Origin: Costus lasius
Taxonomy: Eukaryota > Streptophyta > Magnoliopsida > Zingiberales > Costaceae
DNA: 64,000 nucleotides
Reading direction: 5' to 3'
Assembly: GCA_027563935.2 (NCBI GenBank)
Contig: CM050449.1
Location: 17,568,735 to 17,632,734, forward strand
The notes beneath the pieces were generated by a model. The model worked only from the letters and a program-made list of their open reading frames with translations, did no database searches and was not told the origin of the DNA. A program made the position numbers and the translations under genes. Shown piece after piece: positions 34,301-47,200 of this stretch (positions are counted from its first letter, which is position 1; every line of letters begins with the position of its first letter).

Positions 34301-36480
34301 GAAGATAACTAATGACCAAGAAACATGTGTCAAAAGACATACACCCAAGTGTTTGTTTTACTTAAAAAACCTAGGACATTTCCTTTGAAACAAAAAGTAA
34401 GCCTTTAAAAATTCATGCAATTTTAATACCCAAGAAATAACATGCCTTTCTATGAGAAATAGGTTAAGAATTAACACACATTGGACCTTAGTAAAGTGCA
34501 TTGTGAAGCTCTAAATCAAATGACATAAGTGGTGGTAAATTTGAGACTAAAGGCAGCACAGGTGGAAACTGAGCCAGTGACTATCGAGAACAATGACAAT
34601 ACACTTTCGAAGGAGGGCTAATCCTAAGAGAAGATGATCTAAGTAGTTAAGTGGACGGTGAAAAACAGTCTAGTAAAGTAGGCAAAGGAGGGAGAGGTAA
34701 GGAAAAAAAAGAAGATAAATAAGAGGGAATATAAGAGATATAAGAGTAACTTACTGAACCAACTAAAAAGGTAACATGAGTAGAAATACAGTGTCAGATC
34801 GAATCATATCAACAATAGAATTTCTGAGGGAATATCCAATGAACGCCATTGTACCTAGGCAAAACATGTAGTGAGAGTGAGAAAGGTTGGAAAACAATGT
34901 ATAACCATGATAAAAAAATGTTTGCTCTTCTAGCACTAAGAAAGGTGCTCGGTCGATGAGATAGAAAGCAATAATAATAACATTATCTCAAAAGGATTTG
35001 AGAGTGAACGTATGATGTATCATAACATGAGCAAGGTGTCAATTCTTACACTCAACAGCCACATTTTGCAGAGAGGTGAAGAGAAAACAATCGCTGAAAG
35101 CCTGAAACTAATAAGAGGTAAAGAAAGTAGACTACACATATTCAAGAGAAATAACATACAAGATTCTAACCTTAACAAATATCATAATGTACTAACTCAA
35201 ATGTATATCTTTTCCTTTACATGAGAAGGAAAAGACATGATAATATTTGACTAATTGACAAGCCTCACAAAGAAAATCAAAAGAGACACAAGATAAAATG
35301 ACTACAATTTTTTTATGAGCAGGATGACTGAAATGACAATTCCACTATTATTAAGATTGAAAAGAGATAATAGAAAGCGCAAGTGAAGGATTATCTACAT
35401 GGTAGTAGATGCTTAAAGACTCACACTTCCACTAATCGTCCCTTTCACTCATAGATCCTAACACTGTGTTTCCTTGGATAGAAAAAAAAGAATGGAAAAT
35501 ATATTGAATCTGGACAAAAAAATGCTACTAGATTCAATGTGTTTTTCATTCTTTCCTCCCAATTTTCTGTTCAATGAAACACAATCTAAAGGACAGTGGA
35601 TCTAGAAAAAAATCATTAAGCACTATAAAGAATGAGAAATGATACTAATGAACAAAAGAGTCATAAAACTATAGGAATATAAAGTAAATCACAGAATTGA
35701 ATAGCATATTAAGTGTGAATAAATCCCAAATGAACAAGTTTCTAAGAACCATTGACATTGGGAACAAAGGATAGGTCATGAAAATACCTACTAGGAGAAA
35801 TTGTGTGATCAGTTGTCATATGGAAAGTTCTAGAATCAAGAATCTACAAGGTGAAGAAAAACCTTAGGGAAGCTATAACAAAACTTGAAGGAAGCGTCAT
35901 AATAAATGACACAAAGGCACAATCCATGTTTGAATAAGTTTTTTATAATCAATTATCATATAGTTACCGTGGGAGCAATAATAGATGCAATGGCAAAGAG
36001 GAAGCCCTATAGAACTAGTAGTAACAACCAGCACCTATGGTGTATCTTGTACTACTTTGCCTTCAAAAATTAGAAAAGCTCCTTAAAAGAGAGTAGATAT
36101 GTACCACAATGTTCATCTAGAACGATTCTATTACAATCCAAATGTCTTTGGCAGTGGAGAGAAACTTAATAATATACAAAATATGGAGCTTCATGTTGTT
36201 AGAGAGTCATACAAGACAATACAATAAGAAGTAAGCCACGAAGTACAAGGTTGTCAGGATTTGTATATAATGTATATAGGTATGGATCAATTATTTAAAC
36301 CTTGGTTCTGACATTTATCATATATGAATTTTGATATTCAAATCTTGTAGAGCCTTTTAAAACACATTAGATTCTCAAACAAAAATTAGTTCATTAGATC
36401 AAGCTTATCTCATTAGTAAATAAAAATATACATAAATTCATAATTTATCAATCCCACACCAAATTTGCTTAAAATCTAAG
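34300..36480 (-). mobile_element. Decayed Copia retrotransposon remnant
   Basis: On the minus strand, 35090-34770 reads an integrase pattern with stops (a VAE.KN.HL-like start, then AFYLIDRAP, and later an F-I-G-Y-S block), typical of Copia integrase C-terminal halves. 36200-36060 has gag-like scraps (SAK.IW pattern). 36385-36470 shares a 'gcttatctcattagtaa...cataaat...cccacacc' segment with 14330-14395, probably an LTR piece. No intact LTR pair or frame was found. Confidence 0.5.
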
Positions 36481-36933
36481 TCATTTAAGTCCTTACTAAT
36501 TGGGTAGCAGCGCAAATTAACACAACATATACCTTATGCATAGTTCTATAAGACAAGGAAAGATAGAACTCAAAAAAAAAAAATATATGATTGCATTTAG
36601 AACTCTTATACATGAATTGTTCTTCCAAACGACATATGCATACAAACACATATATAAACTATTACTGAACTGTGAAGACATAATGTCATATTCTTATACA
36701 AGGAATGTACAATTTTCTCATTAAAACAACAAGAAGGAAATATTACTACATAGACTCACAACCTAAAGAAAAGCTAAACCTTTATGAAATGGAACAATCA
36801 ATAAATAGATAAATATAGCACACAGGTTCGATGACTAGAAGCCTGATGAGCTTATCAAACAATGCTACTCAGGTTGCATGATTTAATAATACAAGAATGA
36901 CTTAAGGTATGTGTTTGTATCAAACTAACTGCT

Positions 36934-39388
36934 TCAGTCCTCTTTGTCAATGGCTGTGCGTTCTCCAGCATTTTCCTCTTTATCAGCTAGAACAAATTCA
37001 GAGTACAAGTTCTTCAAAGCAATGACAATAGTCAACAGTAGCGGACCCATAATGGCTCCCTGAAGAGTTAAAGACAAAAAAAGTTAAATTATCTTACTGG
37101 AGTGATACAAAAGAACATCTACCAGTTCTAGACTTGTAGCCCAACAAAGAAGTAAATTTTTTTAATTCAAGCACAAAGTAGATAAGAAGAACAATATATT
37201 ATCATCAGATATTTTACCCTTGCAAGATATAAAAGTGGTTGAAGGTCGTATTTATAAGAACCAATTAGAAAAGAGTATAAATTAACAAGCTTCCTTACAG
37301 CTTCATTCTTTCGTTCATTAAATTTAATGGAAACTGATCCTTGTAGACATAAGCAAATGAAATTCTAAGTACAATAAGTAACAAGAGCATGGTATAAATA
37401 TAACAAGTATGCAGGTTCTCATGACATTCATTCAACCATAACTCTAAAGATTAAACTGGCAGGGATGCGGATGAAGTAACCTATATGCAAATCATAAAAT
37501 AGAATAATACCTCTACAGCATTAGGGAACAAGGTCATGCCACCAATAATGCTGAGGCCAATGAGATACGCATTATGGCCAGGTATATCCTCCTGAATCAC
37601 TGAAGTGCCATAATCCAACAGCATAAGGTGAATCACTGTTAATACTAGGGCCAATATGTATCTCCTTTCCATCAGAAGTTGCATAGCAGCAGGAATCGAT
37701 GAAAGCCAAGGTGGTAGTATTGGTACCAAGGAGCTAATAAACGCAAGAAGAGTAGATGTATACACGAAATGGACTGAGAAGAACTTGAACAACAACCATG
37801 TCAGACAACCTTGGAAGATGGCAATTTTTGCTGTGGCTAATAACACACTGCTAATCGCGTGGTTGATAACATCAACACACCTGACTCTAGCATGTTTTGA
37901 CAATGGTAGCATATCCAACGCCTGCTCTGTCGCGCCACCTGACTCTGCAGTAATAAGATAATACAATACCGATAGGAAAACCGTTAACTGTGAAATGAAG
38001 TTAACGACTTCTGCTGCACCAGAGGCGACTTTCAGGGCAATTGAAACTATAAAATTGGCACCCCCACCAAGCACTGAAGTGCTGCTAGAAAGAACTCGCT
38101 TTGAGATATCAATTGCTTGGAAAGCAATCCCTTTTGCTTTCACCACCAAATCTTCTCTGGTAATCAGTATTTCTTTGAAAAATGAGTCCAACTCTTGGTA
38201 GATTTCTCCCCACGCACGTTTCTTGACGTGAACGCTCAAAGATTGCAGTTTTACATTGAAAGGGTTGGGCGCTGAGGTCATCAAAGCAGTTGAAGCACCT
38301 CCGGAAGAATTCGCCGATTGGCTAATCATGAACTGCCGGAAACCATTGCTGAAATCAGTAAGGTTATACTGAACGGCCAAGTTATCGATCTGCTCCCACG
38401 CTGTGTCGTAGAGCTTCGCCGAGTACTGATCTATCAGGCCTGGGATATCGTTGTCATCCATCCACTTAGTGAGTCCAATCCTCTCGCTATAGTTGCTGTT
38501 CTGGACGTGGGACTTGAGCGATATCACTGCATCCTTACCTTCCACTCCGATCTTGTAGGAAAACAAGACGCCGCCGGCCAAGACTCCAACGATCAACGCC
38601 ACGATCAAACCAGTGGCAACGATGGTGTTCAGGTTCTTCAGGATGTTAGCAGTGAAGAACGCACCGTTGCCCCTGCCATCTTCGGAGGATTTGGAACGAC
38701 CAACGACAAAGCTGGCCTTTTTTACGGCAGAGGTAGCAGTAGGAACGACGAGGAGACCGAACGCAAAGAGGACAACAGTAGCCAACGGCCCGAGCTGCTT
38801 GTAGGAGATAACGAAGACCCAGAAGGAGATAAGCCAGCGCATGAGGATGGAGAAGCCGTCACGGTGGGAGGAGCGAATTTTTCGGCGGAGGAGGACGGCG
38901 CGGAGGTCACCAAGGGTCTCGGAGGAAGCGCGGAACAAGGCAGCGGGGATGGCGAGGAGGGTGGGGACGAGGCCGAGTCGAAGAGGCGGAGACCAGAAGG
39001 CGATGAGGGCGCGCTGGAGCTCGCGGAGAGGGATGGAACAGAGTACTGCCCACTGCAGGGGGCGGACGAAATCCTGGAGGAGACGGTAGAGGCCGTAGCC
39101 AAGCAGGAGGGAGAAGGCGAGGCCAGCGTGGGCCATAGCGATGTAGAGGGCGAGGCGAGCGGCAGCATGTGAATCGAACGCAGGAGGCACGGAGGAAAGT
39201 GGTGGTGGCGGAGGCAGCGGCTGCTGATCGGACGCAGGATCGCGGCCGCTGCGAGGACGCGGAGGGGAAGGCGGGCGAGATGGAGGTAAAGAATCCGGGG
39301 GTCGGCGGAGGGAGGCAGAGCGGAACATCTCGGACCATGGTACGCTAGGGTTGGGTTTTGGATCTGTGGAGTAAGGGACAAGCTCCAT
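36934..39388 (-). CDS. TMEM245-like multi-pass membrane protein (AI-2E transporter-like family)
   Basis: Two exons: 39388-37511 and 37059-36934, with a 451-bp phase-0 intron (GTATTATT...CTCTTCAG). The product is 667 aa. The opening MELVPYSTDPKPNPSVPW matches the plant TMEM245/C9orf5-type proteins (Arabidopsis At5g55960 type, about 650 aa). It is followed by a Pro/Arg-rich cytosolic stretch (about 15-65), a pair of membrane helices near 75-150, further helices at about 185-225 and 255-285, a luminal loop, and a C-terminal AI-2E-transporter-like (DUF20) domain from about residue 430 to the end (GLSIIGGMTLFPNAVE|GAIMGPLLLTIVIALK). Exon 2 restores the conserved GAIMGPL and ends KEENAGERTAIDKED. 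Molecular function is not established. The 5' 700 bp of the gene is markedly GC-richer than the rest. Confidence 0.9.
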
Positions 39389-40169
39389 CTCTCTCTCTCT
39401 CTCGCTTCCCCCTCTCTATCAGAACGAAGAAGAGCGGAAGACTAAAAACTGAGGAGTCAAATTAAAGGCTAGATTAGTCGTTGGTTGGAGTTAAAACCAA
39501 AGATAAATGCATCAGCCCTCTGTTATACTCGAATCATAGAATGGAGTGGCGACGGATTTTTTTTTTTTTTTTTTTCTTAATGCATTCATGAGGGATTTTT
39601 TTTTTGTAAATTTTACCAAATTTTATATACAAATCATTAATTCTTTCTACAATTTTACAGATTATATTTTTTCACACAAAGGATATTTGTCGTATTCATG
39701 CCTTATCCTAAATAATTGAGACGGCAACATTGGTTGTTGTATCATTTTAAAATAAATAATTGGCAATCAAATCTGAGACCCGATTTGGTGGTTGGATTGT
39801 GGGTCGGACTTTATCTACTGCAGCATTGGATTCGTCTTAATGTTTGATTTGATCCAAATTACTCGATTCGTTGTTCTAATTTGAATCCACTTCAAATTAG
39901 AGATGACTGGAGGTAAGGAGTAGCTGTACTTTCATCATTTTTAATTCTAAGATTTATTATTTATTAGTAATATAATCTAAATTTATATATTAATTTTTAA
40001 TATAAAATTCAACAATTATATATGTTGTGCTGGTTCCAACCATTAACACTATAGCATAATCATTTGCCCGACAAACAAATTCTAATGCACCCACAGAGGT
40101 AAGCACTATGACCTGAAAAAAAATTAACTGTGCTAGAAGACGAAGAAAACCTAACCAGAACTGACACGA
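39389..40169. other. Intergenic region, TMEM245-like upstream and ENODL 3' flank
   Basis: The two minus-strand genes are arranged head to tail. A CT/GA-rich tract (39391-39410) sits in the probable 5' leader of the TMEM245-like gene. The rest is AT-rich with no gene. Confidence 0.45.
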
Positions 40170-40752
40170 TCAAACCCATAGAGCCGATCCAAGAGCCACA
40201 ACGGCCACCAATGCCGCCGCATGGGCGCTCTTCACGGCAGCAACGCTGCCGGAGTGATTGGCAGAGTCCGTCTCGGAGGGATTTGGGGGTGCGGCCGTAG
40301 GCACGCCGACGCGAACGATCATCCTCACGCCCGCCTCGCAGTGACCCGGCTGGCCGCTGATGAAGTGGTAGAAACCCTCGCGCTCCAACGTGAATGTTGT
40401 GTGGCCGTCGACGAACTTGAGCATCGGCCCCGTGGTGTTGCACTCCTTGTACCCGTCCTTGTCCACCAGCAGCACCGATTCGTTCACGTATTTGAAATCT
40501 AATCAGAAAAAGAACAAGCGATTAAGTTAACTAGACATAGCTGGAAACAGATGATTAGGAGTGGAACTTACAAAGGGAATCTCCGACATGGAAGGTGGTC
40601 TTCTTGGACCAATGGTTGTAGTTCTGCCACTTGCTTCCTGCGGGTCTCGTCCAGCCGTCGGGGCCGCCGATGCGGTACTCCACCCCCGAAGAAAAGGCGG
40701 CGCAGAGGAGAAGACAGAGGAAGAAGAAGAGCAAGATCTTCGCCCCCGCCAT
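40170..40752 (-). CDS. Early nodulin-like protein (phytocyanin family), two exons
   Basis: Exons 40752-40572 and 40498-40170 (intron 40499-40571, GTAAGT...GATTAG) encode 169 aa. Signal peptide about 1-23, then a plastocyanin-like domain (VEYRIGGPDGWTRP ... FHVGDSLYFKYVNESV ... GYKEC ... FYHFISGQPGHCEAGVRM). After it come a short Pro/Ser segment (about 135-147) and a hydrophobic tail (AAALVAVVALGSALWV) suited to GPI anchoring. The two disulphide Cys (GYKEC, PGHC) are kept. Of the copper ligands only the His of GHC remains: the first His is replaced in NESVLLV, the Cys is Ser in FIS, and the axial Met is Val. That is the early nodulin-like class rather than a blue-copper protein. Expected at the plasma membrane or cell wall. 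It shares a 466-bp divergent promoter with the methyltransferase. Confidence 0.9.
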
Positions 40753-40815
40753 GTTTGATGAAGGTAATTGTTGCTTGATTAACTCGAGTGTTGGAGCTCG
40801 ATGGGGGCAGAGGGC

Positions 40816-40822
40816 TTAAATA
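40816..40822 (-). promoter_or_regulatory. TATA box of the early nodulin-like gene
   Basis: The minus strand reads CCTCCTATTTAAGCCC, with TATTTAA 64 bp upstream of the ATG. This leaves a leader of about 30-35 nt if transcription starts at the usual distance. No comparable box was seen for the plus-strand gene. Confidence 0.65.
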
Positions 40823-40922
40823 GGAGGGAGGGCGAGAGACGGAGAGCGCGAGGGCGGCAACGTGATTGGCGAACTGATACGGTTGAAGCTTCGGAGCTCC
40901 CTCATCCACGTTCGGACGTGCC

Positions 40923-40966
40923 GAGGCTTGAAACGGTTTCATGCGGAGGCTTGAAACGGTTTCATG
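40923..40966. promoter_or_regulatory. Tandem 21-bp repeat with AAACGGTTT core in a divergent promoter
   Basis: GAGGCTTGAAACGGTTTCATG occurs at 40923-40943 and again, identical, at 40946-40966 (period 23 bp). The core AAACGGTTT is palindromic and contains AACGG, the core recognised by MYB proteins, including three-repeat MYBs at mitosis-specific elements. It lies 171 bp upstream of one ATG and 253 bp upstream of the other. Confidence 0.6.
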
Positions 40967-41218
40967 TGGTTGAGGTTTGAATAATTGAACTGTCACTGTG
41001 CAGCCAATTAATAGGCTCGCAATAATGGGCTCACCCACTTTTAATGGGCCGCCTGGTGAACCATGGACGGAAGGGGGAAGCGAGGCGAGCGCAGGAGAGC
41101 CGCACAGTGTGTGCGGTGGAACGAGGCCAACCAAGGCGCCAGCGTCTCCTGACAGGAAAAATCATTATGACCTCGTGGGAACGAGCAAAGCATCTTGACG
41201 AGTTAGAGGGTGAGAACG

Positions 41219-44200
41219 ATGGCGAGTGTGTTCGGCAGCACCGGCGCCATCCTCCTCCCGTCGCGCCGCTGCTTCCTGCTCAGGCCTCCCCCGCGTCTCA
41301 TGGCCAGGCGCCATCTCCATGCCCGTGTCACTATTCGAGCCGTCACTGCGCCCTCCTCCCCCTCCTCCTTTTCCCCCTCTTCTTCGTCCGCGGCGCTCGT
41401 CGACGGATCCAACCAGGTACATTTCTCTCACTCTTTCGCCTCCCTTCATTTGCAATCTCAATAGTTATTGGTCCAATCTCGTTACTACTACTTGTCTTTT
41501 AAGTAAATTCTCTGAATCCATGTATCTATCGGCTTCAAGAAAATGTCACGTTGTGGTGCGAAACTTAAGAGCTCCTTTAGGGGCTTGTGGGTCAAACCGT
41601 TTGATTTTTATGCACAATGGTATCCAACAGAGAGTAAAAAAATCTAATGCAAACCCCCTACATAGTTCACAAATCATGATTTGAATCGTATAGTGGCTCA
41701 ATTGAGCGTGATTTTGGCTAGACACTTGCAAGGAGTGCCATTCATTTTTGTTGACTTGTGCCCCTAAACCAACCCCGATTATTCAACAATACGAAATGGA
41801 CGTTTGAAAATTTGCTTGGTCAAGGGATAATTGATGTCTTAGTTAACTGGTGTCACGCCCCGAGAGGGGAAATGATGGCAAAAATACCACAAATATAAAT
41901 CCACAAAGTTAAATTACAGAAATGATAGATTCAGACTTGGTACAAATATCCGAAAACTATACTGATAACACAAACATCCATAATAGTACAACCCAACACA
42001 AATCCAAGACACTGAAATAGAAAATGTCCTCAGAGATCACCATAACAAATACAAATACAGAGATGAAAATTATTGAAAATCCAATACAGTAAAATACAAA
42101 GTAATCCTCGGGTAGGCTGCCACTACAATCTATCTATTTACTCCACCTCTAACGAAGCCGCACCTCAAAGAGAAATAACAGTTGTTAGCCAAAAGGGCTA
42201 AGTAGGGAATGCAGATATGATGCATGTATGAGGTGTAAAAATTATCACAATGTCTACCAGGATCCTACATTCACTATATAAGCGTACTATAATTAAACCG
42301 AGTATAGAAAAGTAGATACAACACACAAAGGAAATAGAGAGTTTTCGCTGATGTTTTGAAGGACACACACTCTTGATAGAGTGGTCCTCAATTGTTACCT
42401 CTTAACAATAAGGGACAACTGCTTGTCAACAGTTAGTATAGTGTCCTACACTAATCATCCTAAAGTCACTTATAACGACTCTTTGGTAATGACCCAAACC
42501 ATAGGCATATGGTCTCATGGTCCACACCATGACTATAGTTGGTGACTAATGCTACAGAACCCATAACCCACACCCCATTGAGCCACGAACAGATATTGGT
42601 TGATTTATCTCTCCACCTCCAACTGTCATATTATAATAAATCCAACTGATACAGAATATAGACAAACTAGCAATAATAACCTTAAAGAAACTGAATACAT
42701 TAATACAATATGTTGCAACAGTAACTAATGTGTAACAAAAGAACAAATGGAATTAACGTGCAAGGACAAGCATTATTCAATAATGGCTTATAAGGTCAGT
42801 AGAATATTTGTTTTTAAACAACGAAATATAATAGAACAATAAAGTGTCACTACTCTATTCATGCAATTGGCATCAAATACAAAAGACAAGGATAGATCCC
42901 TACATGGCAATAGCAAGTCTAGTGTCTTTTCAAAAAGTCCGAAGTATCAAACCCAAATTAAACACTGATCTGATCCCGAGTGAGTGCACAGGTCCTAGTC
43001 TATAGCCCATGCGAACAAAACCCAACCAAACAGACATCAAAACAAAGTGTGCACACATAAATCAAAGTACTTGACCCCATCAGTAGGGGTGGCAATTTCA
43101 CCCCTGGGCCGGGTACCCGATTAGCTAAATAGGTCGGGTTCGGGTTTAGGGATATGGGTACCCGGTACCTGATACCCGATTTTAATAAAAAAATATAAAT
43201 ATAAATTTTTATTATTACTATTAAAAATATAAATATAATAATAAATAATTATTATATAAATATATATATTTAATTATTTTAATTTTTAAAATATATTTCA
43301 TATAATAAAATAAGAAATAATTTATTTTTTATTTAATCGGGTACCCGCATGTACCCGTTTAAATACCCGGGTTATCGGGTTCAGATTTAGGGTAAAATCA
43401 CGGGTACCTGACCCATTGTCATTGCTACCCATCAACATGAGTTTGTTGGAATGGTGCCTAGATGCCTGTGCTGATTGCCAAAACAATAATTGACAATGGC
43501 AGCTACGTGTCTGGAAGTGAAGAAGACTGCACCAGGTAAGAGCACCCTCATTGGTGTGTGTTTACACTAGATTTGCAAGGATCGCCAAGAAGCATGGAAC
43601 AAAGGGCACCATAAGTAGGGAGGAGACTCGTTGGCATCTCATCATGACCACATAAGAGAAAAGCTCATTGGACACAATAGTGAGTGAAGATTATCACCAG
43701 AGAGGGAAATGCTGAATTGAACTAGATTGCAGTGTTCACTTGGAGTGATGCTAGCAAGTTGTGACTGCGGGAATGAAGAAGGAGAGGAGGTGGCTGTCGA
43801 TGCTTTGTCAAATGCATGAGAGATGGGGAGAGAGAGAGAGAGAGGCAATGAGGGTTTCGACGACCGGGCTTGGGTAGTGAGGGAGAGAAATAAGGAGGAA
43901 GGGATGGGATATGAATAAATTTGACCATTTTTCTAAAAAATCTAACTATAACATTTCTCCCATCTTAAAAGAATTTGGCCTCCAAGGATTAACATTAAGC
44001 ATGAACGTTAATTACAACATTATAGTGACTTGTAGGAATCCTCTCTCAAGGAATAGATATGGGAATTTGTGCATAACATCATCTTTGTGTTCCCATATAG
44101 CCTCCCTCTTCAAATGGTCTCTCCATCGAACTTTGACTAATCAAATTACCTTGTTCCGAAGTTTGTGTTCCTTCCTATCTAGAATCTCCACAACAGGCTC

Positions 44201-47200
44201 ATCATATGAAGCATTAGGCATAATAGAGAAATACCGACCTCCAAGAACATGAGAAGGATTTGCAATGTACTTTCGTAATATAGAAACATGAAAGACATTA
44301 TGAACATATACGAGATATGGGGTTAGTGTCAACTGATATACCACTGTACCAATCCTCTCATCGTACGGGTCAATGTAACGAAGAGCCAATTTGTCTTGTT
44401 TGCCAAATTGGGCTACACCCTTTATTGATGAACCTCGAAGAAACATATGATCGTCAACGTCAAACTTGAGATCACATCTTCTCTTCTCGGCATAGCTTTT
44501 TTGTTGACTCTATGCAATCAACAGTCTACGTCTAACTTGTTGTACTTTCTCAGCATTATCTTTCAACATGTCAAGACCAAGTACACATTTTTCACTAGCT
44601 TGATCATGCAGCATAGGGATCTACACCTTCTACTGTATAAAGTTTTGAATGGTGTCATATGTATCTTTGAATGATATCTATTAATATATGTAAACTCTAC
44701 TAGGTGTAAATGAGCTTCCCAATTGCATCCAAGTGTATTTTCAAGTATATGAATTGTCCTTTCAAATTGACCATCTGTTTGAGGGTGGTAGGCAGTAATA
44801 AAACATAATTGTGTATCCATTGCATTTTGTAGACTGCCCCAGAACTTGGATATAAATGTGGGGTCTCTATCAAAGATAATACTGGCAGGGATCTAATGCA
44901 GTTGGATAATCTCTTAGCAATGCAAGGTTTTCAATTTATGTAGAGTACACAATTGGATAATATCTTAGCAATATAGGGTTTCCAATTTATCTAGAGTACA
45001 CATCCTCTTCACTAGTAGGAAATGATTTGATTTAGTTAACGTATTAACAATTTCCCAAATGGACTTGTGGCCTGAGTCTTCAAAAGGACAGATACAAAGT
45101 TCATGATTATATGCTCCCACTTCCACTTAGAAATAAGAATATTCTGCAGTGTCCCGAGTGGTTTCTTATGTTCAGCCTTTATTAGCCAACATGTCAAACA
45201 TTCAGAGATAAGCTTTGCCATATCATTCTTTATATTTTCCCACTAGTAATACTTTTTGAATTCTCTTTACATCTTTGTACTACTTAGGTATATTGTGATA
45301 TGTGCATCTCCTCCATGAGTTTTTACTTTAATCTGGCACACATAGTCAATCTTCAAATCAGATTATACCCTCATAGTCCTATATGACTTCAGGTTTTTTT
45401 ATAGTTATTCCTGCCCAGTGACGATGCTCAATTATCTTTTGTACAAGTTGAGACCCAACCACCGACGCAGCTAAACAACTATGATCAATAGGGACATATG
45501 ATGTCTATGTCCAACTCTGCCATCTATCTAGTCAATTCAGTAGGTGCTACTCTTACGTTTGTTATCATTATCATAGTCTTCCTACTAAGAGCATCAGCGA
45601 CTACATTGGCCTTACCTGGATGAAAGTTAATTGTTGAATTGTAGTCTTTTAGGAATTCTATCTACCAACATTATCTCATATTTATATCTTTCTAAAAGCG
45701 TACAAGTACATCAGACAAATGTGACACTATAGAGGTAGTGTCACCATAATTTTAAGGCAAACATAATTGCTACTAACTCCATGGACAGGATAGTTCTTTT
45801 CATGCTCCTTGAGTTGACACTAGCAGCATGAGTTCGTTGGAATAGTATCTCGATGCTGGCGGCGATTGCTAGAATAGTAACCATCAATGACAGCTATCAG
45901 TCTAGAAGGGAAGAAGAAGGCTGCACCAAGGAAAAGCACCCTTGCCAGTGTGTGTCTATGCTGGACTCGCTAGGGATTGCCGGAAAGTAGGGAAAAAAGG
46001 ACACCATAAGTTGGTAGGAGACTCGTTGATGTTTCGTCACAACTACATAAGAGAAAAGCTCTTTGGACATAGTAGCGAGCGAAGATAATCATTGGAGAGG
46101 AAACGCTGAACTGAGCTAGGTTGCAACGTTCAAGCAATGCTTGTCGGCGAGGTTGTGACTGTAGGAGCGATGAATGAGAGGAGAGGTGGTGACCAAGCTT
46201 GGTCAGGTGTATGAGAGAGAGGGAGGCAGTGAGGATTTCGGTGAGTAGCTTGGGGAGCAAGGGAGAGAAATAGGAAGGGATGGGATAGAGACGGTTCATG
46301 CTATCTCGTCCCCATCAATTTTTTTTTACTTACTGTACCAGGGTACTAATAGATTTGACTTTTTTTTAGAAAAAAGAAACTTGGCTATAACAATTGATCC
46401 TTGTGATTTTTTTTTTTTTTTGCTTTTTTTGTTTTAAGGTGCATTCATGAATTCAACTCAACATTAATTTCCTTTTTCCTAATAAAATTCTTTTCTTCTA
46501 TTCTGCATGTACTCATTGTTGATGTGTAATGCATCAATTGATGAGTGTTTGGTGATGTTCATTGCTCTTGAGTCTGATTACCATTCACTGGTGTGATATA
46601 TTTTTCAGGATCTCACTCGAGATGCAAAAAGTGGTGCTGGATTGCTGGCTTGCCCTATTTGTTACAATCCTTTGATCAGCAAAAATGATTCAGGATTAAC
46701 ATTGTTAGTGTTAGTAGTGCTGCAGTTGTTACATTTTATGCTTAATGCAAAGGCATATGTTCGTATTAGTAGTGCTGCAATTGTTACTTTTTTGGTTAAC
46801 ACTGATTGCTGGCTTGCCCTATTTGTTACAATCCTTTGAGCAGCAAAAATGATTCAGGATTAACATTGTTAGTATTAGTAGTGATACAGAGGCACATGTT
46901 AGTATTAGTAGTGCTGCAGTTGTTATTTTTTACGGTAAATACAGATTGCTGGCTTGCCCTAGTTGTTACACAATCCTTTGATCCGCAAAAATTATTCAGA
47001 ATTAACATTGTTAGTATTAGTATTGCTGCAGTTACTTTTTATGGTTAATACAGAGGCATATGCCTAAATATCCATATGTTGCAATTTGCTCATTGAGATT
47101 TGTTTTTCTATTGTGTAATTTAGAGTACTTGAAAGGTAACATAGATGTATGTAGTGATATTTATTGAATGGATTATTTTTACAGGGAATCCCGATCTGCA

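Noticed and set aside
38318..39172. 284-aa plus-strand frame
   Set aside because: Antisense shadow of the TMEM245-like exon 1; acidic low-complexity translation.
40547..41134. 188-aa minus-strand frame through the divergent promoter
   Set aside because: Out of frame with the phytocyanin exon and crosses its TATA box and leader.
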